A stretch of 64,000 nucleotides of DNA from Rana temporaria (GCF_905171775.1 NC_053499.1:26848526-26912525), one strand, 5' to 3'. Positions 34,818-47,599 are shown, numbered from the stretch's first letter. Notes: generated by a model not told the origin, from the letters alone. Translations and numbers: made by a program.

Positions 34818-35545
34818 TGGCCCAGATTCTCAAAAGAGATACGACGGCGTATCTCCAGATACTCCGTCGTATCTCTGCCTAGCGCCGTCATATCTATGCG
34901 ACTGATTCTTAGAATCAGTTACGCATAGATATCCCTTAGATCCGACAGGCGTAAGTCTCTTACGCCATCGGATCTTAACTGCAATTTTTTATTTGCCCGC
35001 TAGGTGGAGCTTCCGTCGATTTCCCCGTTGAGTATGCAAATTAGCTAGATACGCGAATTCCCGAACGTACGCTCGGCCGACGCAGTAAAGTTACGACGTT
35101 TACGTTAGGCTTTTCCCGGCGTAAAGTTGCCCCTTGGTCTATGAGGCGCAGTCAATGTTAAATATGGCCGTCGTTCCCGCGTTGAAAATTAAAACATTTA
35201 CGTTGTTTGCGTAAGTCGTCCGTGAATGGTGCTGGACGTAATTTACGTCCACGTCAAAACCAATGACGTCCTTGCGACGTAATTTAGAGCAATACACGTC
35301 GGGATATTTTAGGGACGGCGCATGCGCAGTTCGTTCGGTGCGGGGACGTGCTTCATTTAAATGAAACACGCCCCCTACCCGCCGAATTTGAATTCCGCCG
35401 GGTGTTTTACGCTACGCCGCCACAACTTTACAGGCAAGTGCTTTGTGAATAAAGCACTTGCCTGAAAAACTTGCGGGGGCGTAACGTAAAACAGATACGT
35501 TACGCCCGCCCAAATTTATGCCCATCTACGTGAATCTGCCCCTAT
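34818..35545. mobile_element. CG-rich fold-back MITE, family A, copy 4
   Basis: Ends GGCCCAGATTCTCAAAAGAG and CTACGTGAATCTGCCCC. Shares CTTTGTGAATAAAGCACTTG and GCATGCGCAGTTCGTTCGG with copies 6 and 7. Confidence 0.85.
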
Positions 35546-36074
35546 ATTTTTTGAATATCTATGCGGAGTGGTGGCGGAATGTAAAATAGTAAGTGACCGG
35601 ATTTATATTATAAAAACGCAGGATGAAAGGACATACATTTAAAAAATACTAATTGTGGTTGGAACTCCGCTTTAAGGAGAGGTACCTGTTAAGGAGGAAA
35701 ATAGGAGGGTGTGTAATTTGTCAGCTGCCTGCAACAGTCTCCCACTGGCAACTGCAAGGACATTTGGGGATCACAGTGTGAACAAGCTCCTCTGGCATTG
35801 TGTTTCATGTAGTGCTATTGCTGTAATATTACTATTAGAAAGTGCCCTTTGAACAGCACCATTTTCAATTTGAAAAAGTGTATGTGGTACCATTTCTGTA
35901 GACAGTCACTTTCTATAATATAGGCAGAGTTTAGGTACAGTATCCATGTATGTTTACTCAATTCCTGGCTACACCAGTTAGGTCTCCCCTACTCACTAGT
36001 TTTCAGATTAATATAATTTCAACTTTTTTTCTGCTCTTTAACTTTTTTTTATTTTTCTCCTTCACTGTTGTGCG

Positions 36075-36290
36075 CTGATGAGCCTGCACTATAAGGCTGC
36101 AATGACGGGTACTGATGAGGCGGCACTGATAGGTGGCACTGGTGAACACTGATGAGGAGGCAGACACTGATGAGGCTGCACTGATTGCTGGCACTGATGG
36201 GCACTGATAGGTGACACTGATGAAAAGGCACTGATTGACAGCACTGGTAAGCACTAATTGGCAGCACTGGTGGGCACTTTTGGGACTGCA
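36075..36290. repeat. Degenerate short tandem repeat (GGCACTGATGAG)n
   Basis: Irregular repetition of GGCACTGATGAGG / GGCACTGATAGG words; gives spurious cysteine-rich minus-strand frames. A GC-richer repeat-like segment follows to 36640. Confidence 0.8.
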
Positions 36291-36657
36291 TTTATAATCG
36301 GGACACTGATAATCAGTGGTCTGATTATCAGTCCTGATGTCCCTTTAACTCAAGCCATTATCGGCTCTCTTCTCACGGTCAGCATGAGGAAAGCATCGGC
36401 TCGTGTTTACATCCACTATCAGCTGTCATTGGACACAGCTGGATCACGTGGTAAAGAGCCGATTTGATTGGCCCTTTACCACAATCTGTGATCAGCTGAG
36501 CCTGAAGCACTCGGCGATCACAGAGTGCGCCGGAGGGGGTGCATGGGCAGTGCGATCACTGGAGGATATCAATAGATGCCCTCCTGGCAAAGAAAGCCTG
36601 TGCTGTAGCCCCCATTTGGCTATAGCGCAGGCAGAAAGTGGTTAATGAAGCCTAAGG

Positions 36658-36990
36658 CCCCTTTCACACTGGGGCGGGAGGCGCGGTGGTGGTATAGCGC
36701 CGCTAAAAATAGCGGCGCTTATACCGTCAGATTTGCCGTGGGATTCGGCCGCTAGCAGCCGATAAAGAGGCGTAGTGCCGCGGTTTCCCATTGTTTTAAA
36801 TGGGAAGGAGCGGTATACACGCCGCTCCTCTCACCACTCCAAAGATGCTGCTGGCAGGAGATTTTTTTCTCTTCCGCCAGCGCATCGCCTCAGTGTGCAG
36901 TGCAGTGCAGGAGTTTTTCAGGCGGTATAGCAGCGCTATTTTTAGCGCTGTACCGCCTGAAAAACTCCTCAGTGTGAAAGGGATCTAAGA
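36658..36990. mobile_element. Fold-back MITE (CCCCTTTCACACTG ends)
   Basis: CCCCTTTCACACTGGGGCGG at left and CTCAGTGTGAAAGGGATC at right. Internal CGCCGCTAAAAATAGCGGCG palindrome with a second version AGCGCTATTTTTAGCGCT near 36923. Confidence 0.8.
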
Positions 36991-38267
36991 GATCTTTTGG
37001 TAATACTGCAGGCTGCTCCAAACGGAGAGGGACAAAACATGGAGGTGGGGGTTGCGAGCCTGGGGTTGGGCTTAATTTAAACAGTAATGCTTCATTGTAA
37101 GTGACATTCTTATTTATAAGATCAAGTATGACCATGAACCTAAAATTAAACTGAAGGGTTTAAACATTAACACCAGATTACTGAATATATCATTAAAGGA
37201 AGGGAAAATTTAGCGTACTGAATTTTTACAATTTCCTGAAATACCGTATATCTTTTTTTAAACCTGTATAAAAATTACAAGCTGTTCATACAACTATATA
37301 TAGTGCATGTGATTTGTGTTAGATGAGCGAGCTCAATGCACAGATGGCAAGATGCGAAGTGTTAATTCTTTGTGTGTCGATCATCACTGCTGCACTGGGG
37401 CCCCGAATACAGGGTGGGCCCGTATCAGTCAGACCATATGATGTTTCCCATGGACGGATGGTAAGATGTCCCAATTTTTTTATAACATTTACAGAGTACC
37501 TAATCTTTTGTTGAGGAAAAAAACATCTAGGTAACGTATACATTGCAGAGATTTTAACAAACTTTATGGCAAATTCTAATGTGTTGCTACCTCTTTGTTT
37601 CACACACTCATTCTGAATAGGAGGGTCCGGTTCATTAATAATCAGTTGATGGATTTTCTGTGTTCTAAATAGGAAAGCTGCAGGGTCTGAATCCTTTTAG
37701 GACTGATTAATTCTTGAGGAATATCTCACCCAATCTTACATTTCTATTTAACCACTTAAAGTGGAGTTCCACCCATAAATATAACATTACATCAGTAGTT
37801 TTAAAAAAAATGTCATTAGTCCTTTTTTTTTTTTTTTTAGATGCCTTCAAAGTGTTGTTGCTAGGCAGAATAGTTAATCTTCCCACTTCCTGCACCTAGG
37901 TGCTTAATGCTTCCTAACCTACACCTGGGAATTTAGTGGGTGTAACTTTCCAGGAGTCTGTGCATTCCCCAGTCTCAAAGAATCATGTGACTTGGACAGC
38001 ACAGGTGCTGAAACCTGATCTGACACTGCTTGTGCAGCACTGAGCATGTGCGAGATTTGCAAGGCTGAAATCAAAGAAGTCATACAGTCTGGCTTCATGA
38101 TGCCCACACTTAAGATGGCCCCAGTCAATTTCTATTTTATAAAGTGTCTAAATGCTGTAACAACCTAACAAAAAGGACCTTAGTTTACAGACTAACTTTA
38201 CTAGAATACATTAAGCTTGTGTATTACAGGGGTATTTATATTTAAAAAGTGAAATTGTGGCCGGAAC
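36991..38267. other. No gene seen; AT-rich DNA with repeat fragments
   Basis: Includes a fragment beginning AAGTGGAGTTCCACCCATAA near 37757 that ends GCCGGAACTCCGCTTTAA near 38275, another dispersed frog repeat. No exon candidates. Confidence 0.4.
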
Positions 38268-39237
38268 TCCGCTTTAAGACCCGGACCTTTAGGCAGGTAA
38301 AGGACCTGGCCTGTTTTTGCGATTCGGCACTGCGTCGCTTTAACTGACAATTGTGCGGTCGTGCGATGTGGCTCCCAAACAAAATTGGCGTCCTTTTTTC
38401 CCCACAAATAGAGCTTTCTTTTGGTGGTATTTGATCACCTCTGCGATTTTTATTTTTTGCGCTATAAACAAAAATAGAGCGTAAATTTTGGAAAAAATGC
38501 AATATTTTTTACTTTTTGCTATAATAAATATCCCCCAATTTTTTTTTCCTCAGTTTAGGCCGATACGTATTCTTATACCTATTTTTGGTTAATCGCAATA
38601 AGCGTTTATCGATTGGTTTGCGCAAAATGTATAGCGTTTACAAAATAGGGGATAGTTTTATTGTATTTTTATTATTATTTTTTTTTTTACTACTAATGGC
38701 GGCGATCAGCGATTTTTTTTTTTATGACTGTGACATTATTGCGGACACATCAGACAATTTTGACACATTTTTGGGACCATTGTCATTTTCACAGCAAAAA
38801 ATGCATTAAAAATGCATTGTTTACTGTGAAAATGACAATTGCAGTTTGGGAGTTAACCACTAGGGGTCGCTGAAGGGGTTAAGTGTGACCTCATCTGTGT
38901 TTCTAACGGTAGGGGGGCGGGGCTGGACGTGTGACATCATTGATCGTATTTCCCTATATTAGGGAACACAGGATCAATGACAGCGCCACAGTGAAGAACG
39001 GGCAAGGTGTGTTTACACACAGCTCTCCTCGTTCTTCAGCTCCGGGCACCGATCGCGGGACTCCAGCGGCGATCGGGTCCGCAGGGTCCCGTGGCCGCGG
39101 AGCTTCGGACCGGGTCGTGTGCGCGCGCCCACGACCCACGGCTGGGCACTTAAAGAGGATGTACAGGTACGTGCTTGTGCCCAGCCGTGCCATTCTGCCG
39201 ACGTATATCTACAGGAAGCGGTCCTTAAGTGGTTAAA
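38268..39237. repeat. Interspersed repeat, family C, copy 2
   Basis: Same landmark order as 13582-14391, ending CGGTCCTTAAGTGGTTAA; the middle contains the clean TTTTGCGCTATAAACAAAAA block and an additional GATACGTATTC segment absent from copy 1. Confidence 0.85.
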
Positions 39238-39426
39238 GAAGAAGTAGGGCCAAAGCTTTGCTCGCTGACGGCTGTCACTCAGCAGGTCCAGGTACCAACT
39301 TTACAGTCTGGATCCACCCAGCACCCTGGCTCCTGCCTCCTGTACAAAGTTCAATAAAAAAAGGTGAGCAAATTGGTGCAATCCGGATGTGCTGGGTGCT
39401 AGCCACGGCTCGCCACCAAAGACAAG

Positions 39427-39716
39427 AAGGAAGGTTGCACACCAACGAAAACGATCCAGCGTGATTTAAGTAATCCAATATGAGTCAGTCGCACGTGACA
39501 GCCACAAGACAAAGACACGGGACCCAGGAGGTGACGCTTTTCACTCTGTCAATAATGTTACTTCAAACATTGTTGCAGTAGCACTATTGACAGTGTGAAA
39601 GGTGTCACCTCTTGGGTCCCGTGTCTTTGTCTTGGTGGCTGTCATGTGTGACTCGTATTGGATTATTAAAATCACGTTGGATCGTTTTCATTTTTGTTGG
39701 TGTGCAGCCTTCCTTC
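39427..39716. repeat. Inverted repeat, arms about 110 bp
   Basis: AAGGAAGGTTGCACACCAAC at left pairs with GTTGGTGTGCAGCCTTCCTT at right. Arms include GGGACCCAGGAGGTGAC / GTCACCTCTTGGGTCCC. A fragment of the adjacent sequence (CTGGGTGCTAGCCACGGCT) recurs at 44687-44705. Confidence 0.85.
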
Positions 39717-39830
39717 TTTTCCAGTTGTCCTGCCTTCTTTACAGCTCGGCGCTCCAGGAACTGACAGGCAGAGTTCTCTCCTCAGAACAGAGGGGGAGAT
39801 TTGAGTGATCAGCGGTGTTTGATCACTCAG

Positions 39831-40556
39831 GCCCATATTCTCTCTAAAAATCCGCGGGCTGCACTTAAGGCACTTACACTCCGCTGTCCCAACTTACAGG
39901 AGCAGGTGTTGTATTCCCCAAACACTTGCTCCATAAGTTGGGACGGCGGAGTGTAAATGCCCCGGCGTAGCCTGGCGGATCTCCAAGGGGGCGGCTTGTA
40001 TTCAAATTAAGCGCGCCCCCGATTCTAATGAACTGAGCATGCGCCGGGCTTCAAAAAGCCCAGTGCGCATGCTCCAGTTCTCGGCGGAAAACGTCAATGA
40101 CGCCAACGTGTGCGTCATTGACGTAAAGTCGTATTCAAGAACGACTTACGGAAACGACGTACCCGACGAAAAAACACGACGCGGACCCGACGCCATCCGT
40201 AACATGGCCTACGTGGGACTTGCGGAAATTTAATCCTCATAATAGCAGGACTAAATTTCCGCTTACGCAAACAACGTTAGCGACGGTTACGCGACGCAAA
40301 CTCGTTCGGGAATCGGCGTAGAAGGGTCATTTGCATACGCAAATGAGTCCTTCACGTAAATGCCATCTAGCGGCGGCCGGCGTCATTACATTTAAGATCC
40401 GCCAGTGTAAGTGACTTACAGATGGCGGATCTTAAGTGTATCTATGCGAAAATGATTCTAAGAATCAGTCGCATAGATACACGGGCCAAAAAAGGGAGAT
40501 ACGATGGAGTATCCTGAGATACTCCATCGTAACTTCTATGAGAATATGGCCCTCAG
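39831..40556. mobile_element. CG-rich fold-back MITE, family A, copy 5 (diverged)
   Basis: Ends GGCCCATATTCTCTCTAAAA and TATGAGAATATGGCCCTC. The interior uses AAACACTTGCTCC instead of AAGCACTTGCCTCC and keeps GAGCATGCGCCGG and CGACTTACGGAAACGACGTA. Confidence 0.75.
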
Positions 40557-40685
40557 TTCTCAGTGTAGATGCAGTGGGGGACAGATCCAGAATTGGATCG
40601 ATGCTGCATCCACCTAGGTGAGTATAATTTATTTTTTGGTGGGGGGGACTCAAACTTCTCTTTTAAAAGGATGTTTAAAAACTGG

Positions 40686-41410
40686 GGGGTAGATCCACAA
40701 AGCGAGTACGCCGGCGTATCTACTGATACGCCGGCGTACTTTCAAATTACCCGCGTCGTATCTTTAGTTTGAATCCTCAAACCAAGATACAACGGCATCT
40801 GGGTTAGATCCGACAGGCGTACGGCTTCGTACGCCTTCGGATCGTAGGTGCAATACTCCGGCGCCCGCTGGGTGGAGTTCTCGTCGTTTTCCGCGTCGGG
40901 TATGCAAATGAGCTATTTCCGTCGATCCACGAACATACGCGCGGCCGTCGCATTCTCTTACGTCGTCTCTAGTCGGCTTTTTCCGGCGTATAGTTAAAGC
41001 TGGTATTTTGCGGCGTATGGTTAGACTTGCCATGTTAAGTATGGCCATCGTTCCCGCGTCGAAATTTGAATTTTTTTTTTTTTTTGCGTAAGTCGTCCGT
41101 GAATCGGGATGGACGTAACTCACGTCTAAGTTAAAAAAATGACGTCCTAGCGACGTCATTTAGCGCAATGCACGGCGGGAAATTTCGGGACGACGCATGC
41201 GCAGTTCATTCGGCGCGGGGACGCGCTTCATTTAAATGAAAACCGCCCCCTAATCGCCGATTTGAATTCCGCCGCCAGAAATACACTACGCCGCCGTAAC
41301 TTACGGCGCGAAATCTTGGAGGATTCGAAAGAACGCCAGGTAAGGTATGGGCACGGCGGCGTAGCGTATGTCTGATACGCTGCGCCCATCTAATTCTCTG
41401 TGGATCTGCT
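40686..41410. mobile_element. CG-rich fold-back MITE, family A, copy 6
   Basis: Ends GGTAGATCCACAAAGCGAGT and TTCTCTGTGGATCTGCTCC. Shares CGACGCATGCGCAGTTCATT and CTTCATTTAAATGAAA with copy 4. Confidence 0.8.
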
Positions 41411-41784
41411 CCTGGGCATTTACACGGGAGTAACATTGCACACAGAGTGGGCCGTAAATGTGATCTGAGCTGCGCATGTGCGGCTCAGATTGCATTTCTT
41501 GCTGACAGGCAGTGAGGATATTTATGACAGAAGAGACCTCTAGGGTTTTTTCTGTTATAAAAACCCTGCATGTCAGCGATTTTATTTTTTTAATTTATTT
41601 ATTATTATTATTTTTTTCTCCAATGACTGACTACCACTTTGAAAAGAGAAGGTATTCCGTCCCACTTCACGTCTACCTCCCCCTCACCCCTCTGACACTG
41701 GGTGCAGTCCTCACAGTGTTTGCTGGATGTTTCATCAAATCCACTTTCAAGAGCAGAAAGTAAGCCTCTCTTCAATTAAGGCCT

Positions 41785-42046
41785 TGTGTGTGTTTGTTGA
41801 AAAATAGCATGCACAAGCTGGTCCACTTCTAACGTGTTTCGTCTTATCCGCAGCTTGAGGCAGTCTATTCCATATTTCCACAGCTCTTACTGTGAAGAAA
41901 TCTTTCTGTATTTGGAGATTAAATCTCTTTTCCTCTAGATGTAAAGAGTGCCCCTTTGTCCTCTGTGATGATCTTAAAGTGAATAACTCAACACCAAGTT
42001 CACTATATGGACAACCACTTATGTTTTTATACATGTTGATCATATT
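41785..42046 (-). pseudogene. L2/CR1-like LINE C-terminal fragment, interrupted by a hAT element
   Basis: The minus strand reads YKNISGCPYSELGVELFTL and EKRFNLQIQKDFFTVRAVEI WNRLPQ, the conserved end of L2/CR1-like polyproteins. Its upstream part is separated by the insertion at 42055-43444: the host sequence resumes after the second target duplication. Confidence 0.65.
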
Positions 42047-42054
42047 TCAATAAA

Positions 42055-43444
42055 TAGGGATGCACCGATACCATTTTTTTACGAGTACTGATCCTTTTTT
42101 TTTTTTTAAGTACTCACCGATACCTACCGCAACTGTTTTATTTTCACTTTAGCTGTCAGCAAAGGTACAAAGCATTGTAAAGTTATTTACAAATGAAATA
42201 AATGTGTTTTTTTTACATTTTAATTTTTTTTAAATGTATTAAAGGTGTAAAAATATTAACGAACAAAGCAAACAAAAAAAAAAGTTTTAACTGTTTATCG
42301 TTTATAAAATAGAAGTAGGAAAAAAAAAAACGTCAGGAAAAAAGTAATTAAATGGAGGATAAGAGGGAGTAAATTAAGGCTAATTAGAGTAAATTAAGGG
42401 TTAATAAGGGCTTAAACAGAGAAACATTTAATAAAAAAATACCCAAATTTAAAAATTTTTTACTTGACAGGGTGCTTTAAACTGACTTCGTTTGCAGATC
42501 AGATTTCATCCCTTTGATCTGTAGATGAAGAAATGGATAGATACAAAAAGAAACAATGTTTCTTTTTATTTTAGTGTTTCAGTGGCTGAGCAATGTTGTT
42601 GTTAAACATTGCGCAACTGTTTTTTTTTTTTTTTTTGACAGCTCCAACTTCTTTAACACTTTAGCTGTCAATAGGGGAATTCCACTGGCACCTGAATAAG
42701 TTATAAGTTGTTAAGGCCGCGGCGGCCCCACTCCTTAAAGCAGAGGTTCACCCGAACAAGTTTCTACCATGCCATCCAGCATACTAGCGTGAGCTACAGC
42801 ATGCCTTTATTATTATTTTTTGCGCCATACTCACAGTTTAATCCCTTAGTTAAGTTTCAGACTCCCCGCGGGAAGTAGGCATTCCTATGCAGAGGGGAAC
42901 ATGATTGACGGCCGACTATGGCGCGTCACGCTTCCCGAAAATTGCTGGAGTAGGACTCGGCTCTTCACGGCGCTATACGGTGCCTGCGCACAGACTAGGA
43001 GCTGACTGCGCAGGCGCCGTGAAGAGCCAAGTCCTATTTCGACTATTTTCGGGAAGCGTGACGCGCCATAGCCGGCCGTCAATCATGTTCCCCTCTTCAT
43101 ACGAACGCCTACTCCCCGTGGGGAGTCTGAAACTTAACTAAGGGATTAAACTGAGTACGGCGCAAAAACATAAAATAAAGGCATACTGTAGCTCGCGCTA
43201 GTATGCTGGATGGCATGGTAGAAAAAAAATATATTTTTTTTAGGGTGAACCCCCGCTTTAACAACTGATTATTCCCTTTTTTCTTTTACATTTCAGCTGT
43301 CAGTGGGGGGAGACCCACTGAGAGCTCAAAGAACCGAGCTTGAAAGTATCGGTTTCAGGTATCAGTGCATTTGCAGGAGTACCAATACTCCTACAAATGC
43401 TTAGTATTGGCACCAATACCGATATTGGTATCGGTGCAACCCTA
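42055..43444. mobile_element. hAT-type element with 8-bp target duplication, non-coding
   Basis: Terminal inverted repeats TAGGGATGCACCGATACCA and TGGTATCGGTGCAACCCTA, flanked by identical TCAATAAA at 42047-42054 and 43445-43452. No transposase frame is visible; 525 bp of the inside is a separate fold-back element. Confidence 0.9.
42738..43262. mobile_element. Long fold-back element inside the hAT element
   Basis: TTAAAGCAGAGGTTCACCCG at left and AGGGTGAACCCCCGCTTTAA at right; arms of about 240 bp pair through CATGCCATCCAGCATACTAG, GACTCCCCGCGGG and CGCGTCACGCTTCCCGAAAA. Confidence 0.85.
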
Positions 43445-43532
43445 TCAATAAACATACACAAGGATTTTAATGGAGTGCGGCTTCCTTTCTCTTGTTACTT
43501 GAAAGTGGACTGTTTGTGTCAGTGTTTGTCAA

Positions 43533-43973
43533 ATACCATATATACTCGAGTATGAGTTCAGTTTTTCAGCACTTTTTTTTTTTTGTGCTGAAAATGCCCC
43601 CCTCGGCTTATACTCGAATCACCTTTTTGCGCCTGATCTCCCGGACTTTGGGGACCCGGTACTGGCCGGCCATTCCCCTGGACCCCAAACTTTGCACACT
43701 TGTAGAGGAAGAGTGGGGCTACATGTGTGCCAAGTTAGTTGTCCGGGGGATTTTTCAAATCCGGGCACCCCTTCCATAGACTCCCATGTTAAACGTCAGT
43801 CTAGGCATGGGCACAGTGAGGCATGGGCACAGTGAGGCATGGGCACAGTGAGGCATGCAGATGGACACCCTAGGCTTATACTCGAGTCAATACGTTTTCC
43901 CATTTTTTTTGTGGTAAAATTAGGTGCCTCGGCTTATATTCGGGTCGGCTTATACTCGAGTATATACGGTAAC
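43533..43973. mobile_element. Fold-back element with TATATACTCGAGTAT ends
   Basis: ACCATATATACTCGAGTATG at left and ACTCGAGTATATACGGT at right; internal GGCTTATACTCG words. It contains four tandem GGCATGGGCACAGTGA units at 43806-43855. It ends 50 bp before the first ZP exon. Confidence 0.8.
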
Positions 43974-44022
43974 TTTTCTTTGTACGTTAGTATAGCAGTA
44001 TTTTGTTTTTGTTCTTTTGTAG

Positions 44023-44312
44023 GAAAAACAGGAAAAGCAAGATGCAGAAAATGTACTTCACACCCAAAGCAAGACTTACCAGTACACCAAGATAGGCTTT
44101 GGTGTCTTCACATTCATGTTCCAGTTCTTCACAGATAATCTGTTTGCGAACCCGAGACACAACCTTTCTGCAGTCCAACGGGGGGAACAACTTTACATGG
44201 AAATTCACGTCTCGTCACCTGTTCCTGACATTATGTTATTTGTGGAGTCCTGCAAGGCTACAGCACATGACGATCCTTCTGATCCTGTCTTTTATTCCAT
44301 CATCCAGGATGG
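44023..44312 (+). CDS. ZP-domain protein, exon encoding the inter-domain linker and start of ZP-C
   Basis: Acceptor TTCTTTTGTAG ends at 44022; donor GG|GTATGT at 44312/44313. The exon is open in one frame (phase 0 in, 2 out) and codes 96 residues, EKQEKQDAENVLHTQSKTYQ onward. Landmarks are GFGVFTFMFQFFTDNLF, RGEQLYMEIHVSS and DIMLFVESCKATAHDDPSDP, the ZP-C strand pattern with its first conserved cysteine. ZP domains polymerise extracellular or egg-coat glycoproteins. Closest in feel are CUZD1/DMBT1-like proteins, but no specific orthologue is claimed. The ZP-N half, signal peptide and any CUB domains must lie upstream and were not recognised in 17-44 kb. Confidence 0.85.
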
Positions 44313-45218
44313 GTATGTTTGTGCTATATGTTATACACACCAGAATTGTAATTAGATCTGTTTTGAAATACCATTCGGGTCTTCTAAGGCCAGACTAGTC
44401 AAACTATGAACATTCTAAATAGTATCTACTACCTATTTTGTTTCATTTCTTTTGAAGTATTCATTATATTCAAACAGAAATTTTCAACTGTTGCTTACAG
44501 TTATTGCTGTAGGTAAACTGTGGACACAGCTGTCTAAAAGTGTCTACAGTTGTCTATGCAATCTTGTCATTCACAAATGATTTAAAAAAAAAAAAAAAAT
44601 CGCTTATCCCACTTGATTTAGTTGTTACTTAAAAAAAAAAAAGCCTGTACAAGCCTAAGAAGCAAGATAGTGGAGTAAGAAAAACTGGGTGCTAGCCACG
44701 GCTTTAGACTAATTTCGACTAATTGTGACAGGTTTTCACTATACACTTTGGGTAGGCACTGCTGTGTCACACATATCACAGAGCCTGCCTTCGGAACTAC
44801 AGAGGTGCTGAGAGGAGGAGAATCGAGAGGCGGAGTAAGTACAGGAAAAACTGCTTTTAGGTAGTAAGGTACCATAGGACATGTAGTCCTTAGAAAGAAA
44901 ACGGCAGAGGAGAAGCTATAAGGAAGTCCAAGAAGTTATGGAAACATAGAGGATAGTCACAATGAACCGCACACTTGGTATATCAAAAAGTCTATTGAAC
45001 TGGATTAATGGAGTCTCATATGACTAGGATATAGCTATAGCACAAATATTCCAATAAGTCTATCCACCAGGGCAAGCTAATTCATGGAGCAGAAGCTGGC
45101 TCTAATGAAAAGAGAAACAAAAAGAACAGGAGAAGTGCCTCTGAAAAAACAACCTCACAAAATAGGTCACTCACCTTGTAGAAAAAAAGAAGCAGGCTCA
45201 TCAATATAAAGACATATA
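44313..45218. other. ZP-gene intron, no extra exon seen
   Basis: AT-rich. It contains poly-A/T runs and a dispersed-repeat fragment at 44687-44705. No other splice-bounded coding sequence was found. Confidence 0.4.
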
Positions 45219-45938
45219 GGTAGATTCAGTAAGAGGTAGGCCGACTTATCAGTAGATAAGCCGACCTAACTCAGAATCTACGCCGACTTATGTTTAAGCG
45301 TATGCTCAAACAGAGATACGCTTAAACATATCTAAGATACGACGACTTGCGCCATCCTATCTTAGATTGCAATATTTTGGATGGCTGCTAGGTGGCGCTT
45401 CCATTGCGGTCGGCGTAGAATATGTAAATGAGGAGATACGCCGATTCACGAACGTACGCCCGGCCGACGCAGTACTTTTACGCCGTTTGCGTAAGAGATA
45501 GGCCACGTAAAGTTAGAGCTAGGCCCTATTGGAATAGTAATGTCAAGTATGGCCGCCGTTCCCGTGTCGAAATTCAAATTTTTTACGTTGTTTGTGTAAG
45601 TCGTCCGTGAATCAGGATTTACGTCCACGTCAAAATCAATAGGCCCGTGCGGCGTACTTAGCCGCAATGCATACTGGGAAATGTAGGCGCCCGGCGCATG
45701 CGCAGTAAGAAAAAACGTAAAAAACGTGAGGTCAAGCCTCATTAACATAAAACACGCCCCCTCAAACACATTTGAATTAGGCGCCCTTACGCCCGCCCGC
45801 TTTAGGCTACGCCGCCGTAAGATAGCAGGCAAGTACATTGTGAATCATGTACTTTCCTAGCTGACTTACGGCGGCGTAGCCTAAACACGCTAAGCTACGC
45901 CGCCGCAAGTTTGCACCATCGTACCTGAATCTAGCTAT
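45219..45938. mobile_element. CG-rich fold-back MITE, family A, copy 7
   Basis: Ends TAGGTAGATTCAGTAAGAGG and GTACCTGAATCTAGCTA; the landmarks GGCGCATGCGCAGT, ACGCCGCCGTAAG and CGGCGTAGCCTAAACACG fit the family. In the ZP-gene intron. Confidence 0.85.
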
Positions 45939-46669
45939 TACAGTATAGGGTCTTTATATGGATGGGCCTGCTTATTTATTTTTTTCACTGTTAGAGACCT
46001 TTTTCCTGTGCCTTTTACAAAGAGGTGACCTGCAGACAAAACTCACATCATGAAATAAGGTTTTGTATCCCTGCTGCTATCAATCTGCTCAGGGAGAGAG
46101 CCGCTGCACATCACAGGTTGAAGATTGGGCTCAGGTAAGTATAAGGGGGGCTGTGGGGGATCCTGTGGCACAGAAGGTTTTTTTACTACTTTATTCTGGT
46201 AACAGGACAGGGGAAAAGGACTGGTAGATAAACGCATCAGCACTGAAAGTTTGGTGCTGTCTGTAGTGTCTGGTATACTAATTTGTTAAACAGTAAGGCA
46301 GCTCATAGAAAATTGCCTGATTCCCCCATTAACACAGTCCATGTTGATGATGGAATCCCTCCCGCAGTGCTATTGTATTCTGCCAGCAGGGGGGCACAGT
46401 GAGTCTTCCTAGCTAGCAGAATATAATGATTACTACTAGTGGCTATAGCTGCTGGCAGCAATCACATGCAGAAAAAAATCCAACAGGTTGCTTGTACCTA
46501 AGTAGATTGTTGCATTGGCTTGGGTAAAATCAGCCTGCCCATACTCCCTACTGAACCGGCCCAATTTTGATCCATGTATGGCCAGCCTAAACAAAGCTGA
46601 TGTCTGTGGCTGGAATTCTACTTTAAACAAATCCAAAAAATGAAAAATTAAAAAAAAATATTAATTTAA

Positions 46670-47599
46670 CCACTTCAGCCCCCGAGCACTTTTTGCGATT
46701 CGGCATTACGTCGCTTTAACTGACAATTGCGCAGTTAAATTGCTCCCAAACTAAATTTACATCCTTTTTTTTCCCCCACAAATAGTTTTCTTTTGGTGGT
46801 ATTTGATCACCTCTGCGGTTTTTATTTTTTGCGCTATAAACAAAAATAGAACGACAATTTTGAAAAAAAAATCTATATTTTTTTACTTTTTGCTATAATA
46901 AATATCCCCAAAAAATCAAAAAAAAAAAAAAATTCCCTCAGTTTAGGCCGATACATATTCTACATATTTTTGGTAAAAAAAATCACAATAAGCATATATT
47001 GATTGGTTTGCGCAAAAGTTATAGGGGATAGTTTTATTGCTTTTTTTATTTTTTTTTACTAGTAATGGCGGCGATCTGCGTAGTGTGTTTTTTTTTTTTT
47101 TATTGTGACCGTGACATTGCGACGGACATATCAGACATTTTTGACACGTGTTTGGCACCATTCACGTTTATACAGCGATTGGTGCTATAAAACTACACTG
47201 ATTACTGTATAAATGTGACTGGCAGGGAAGGGGTTAACACTAGGAGGTGCTGAAGGGGTTAAATATGTTCCCTGGGAGTGATTCTAACTGTAGAGGGGAG
47301 GGGACTCACAAGTTGAGGAGAACGATCTGTGTTCCTCTGTACTGGGAACACAACATCGGTCTCCTCACCTCTGACAGGACGTGGATCTGTGTGTTTACAC
47401 ACACAGATCCACAGTCCTCCCGTGATTGCGGGCAATCGCGGGTGCCTGGCGGACATCGCGGCCGCCGGGGCACGCGCATCGTGTCCCGCGCGCCCCCTAG
47501 ACAGCCGGGAAGCCCAGGACGTCATATGACGTCCACCCAGGATGGGAGATCCCATCTGTGCACGTCATATGACTATGGGCGGGTAGGGAAGTGGTTAAA
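46670..47599. repeat. Interspersed repeat, family C, copy 3
   Basis: AACCACTTCAGCCCCCGAGC to GGGTAGGGAAGTGGTTAA; same internal order as the other two copies (TGCGATTCGGCATTACGTCG, TTTTGCGCTATAAACAAAAA, TAATGGCGGCGATC, GAAGGGGTTAA). Confidence 0.85.

Noticed and set aside
36300..36640. GC-richer patch with CACGTGG as a promoter
   Set aside because: Sequence resembles dispersed frog repeat material and has no associated exon.
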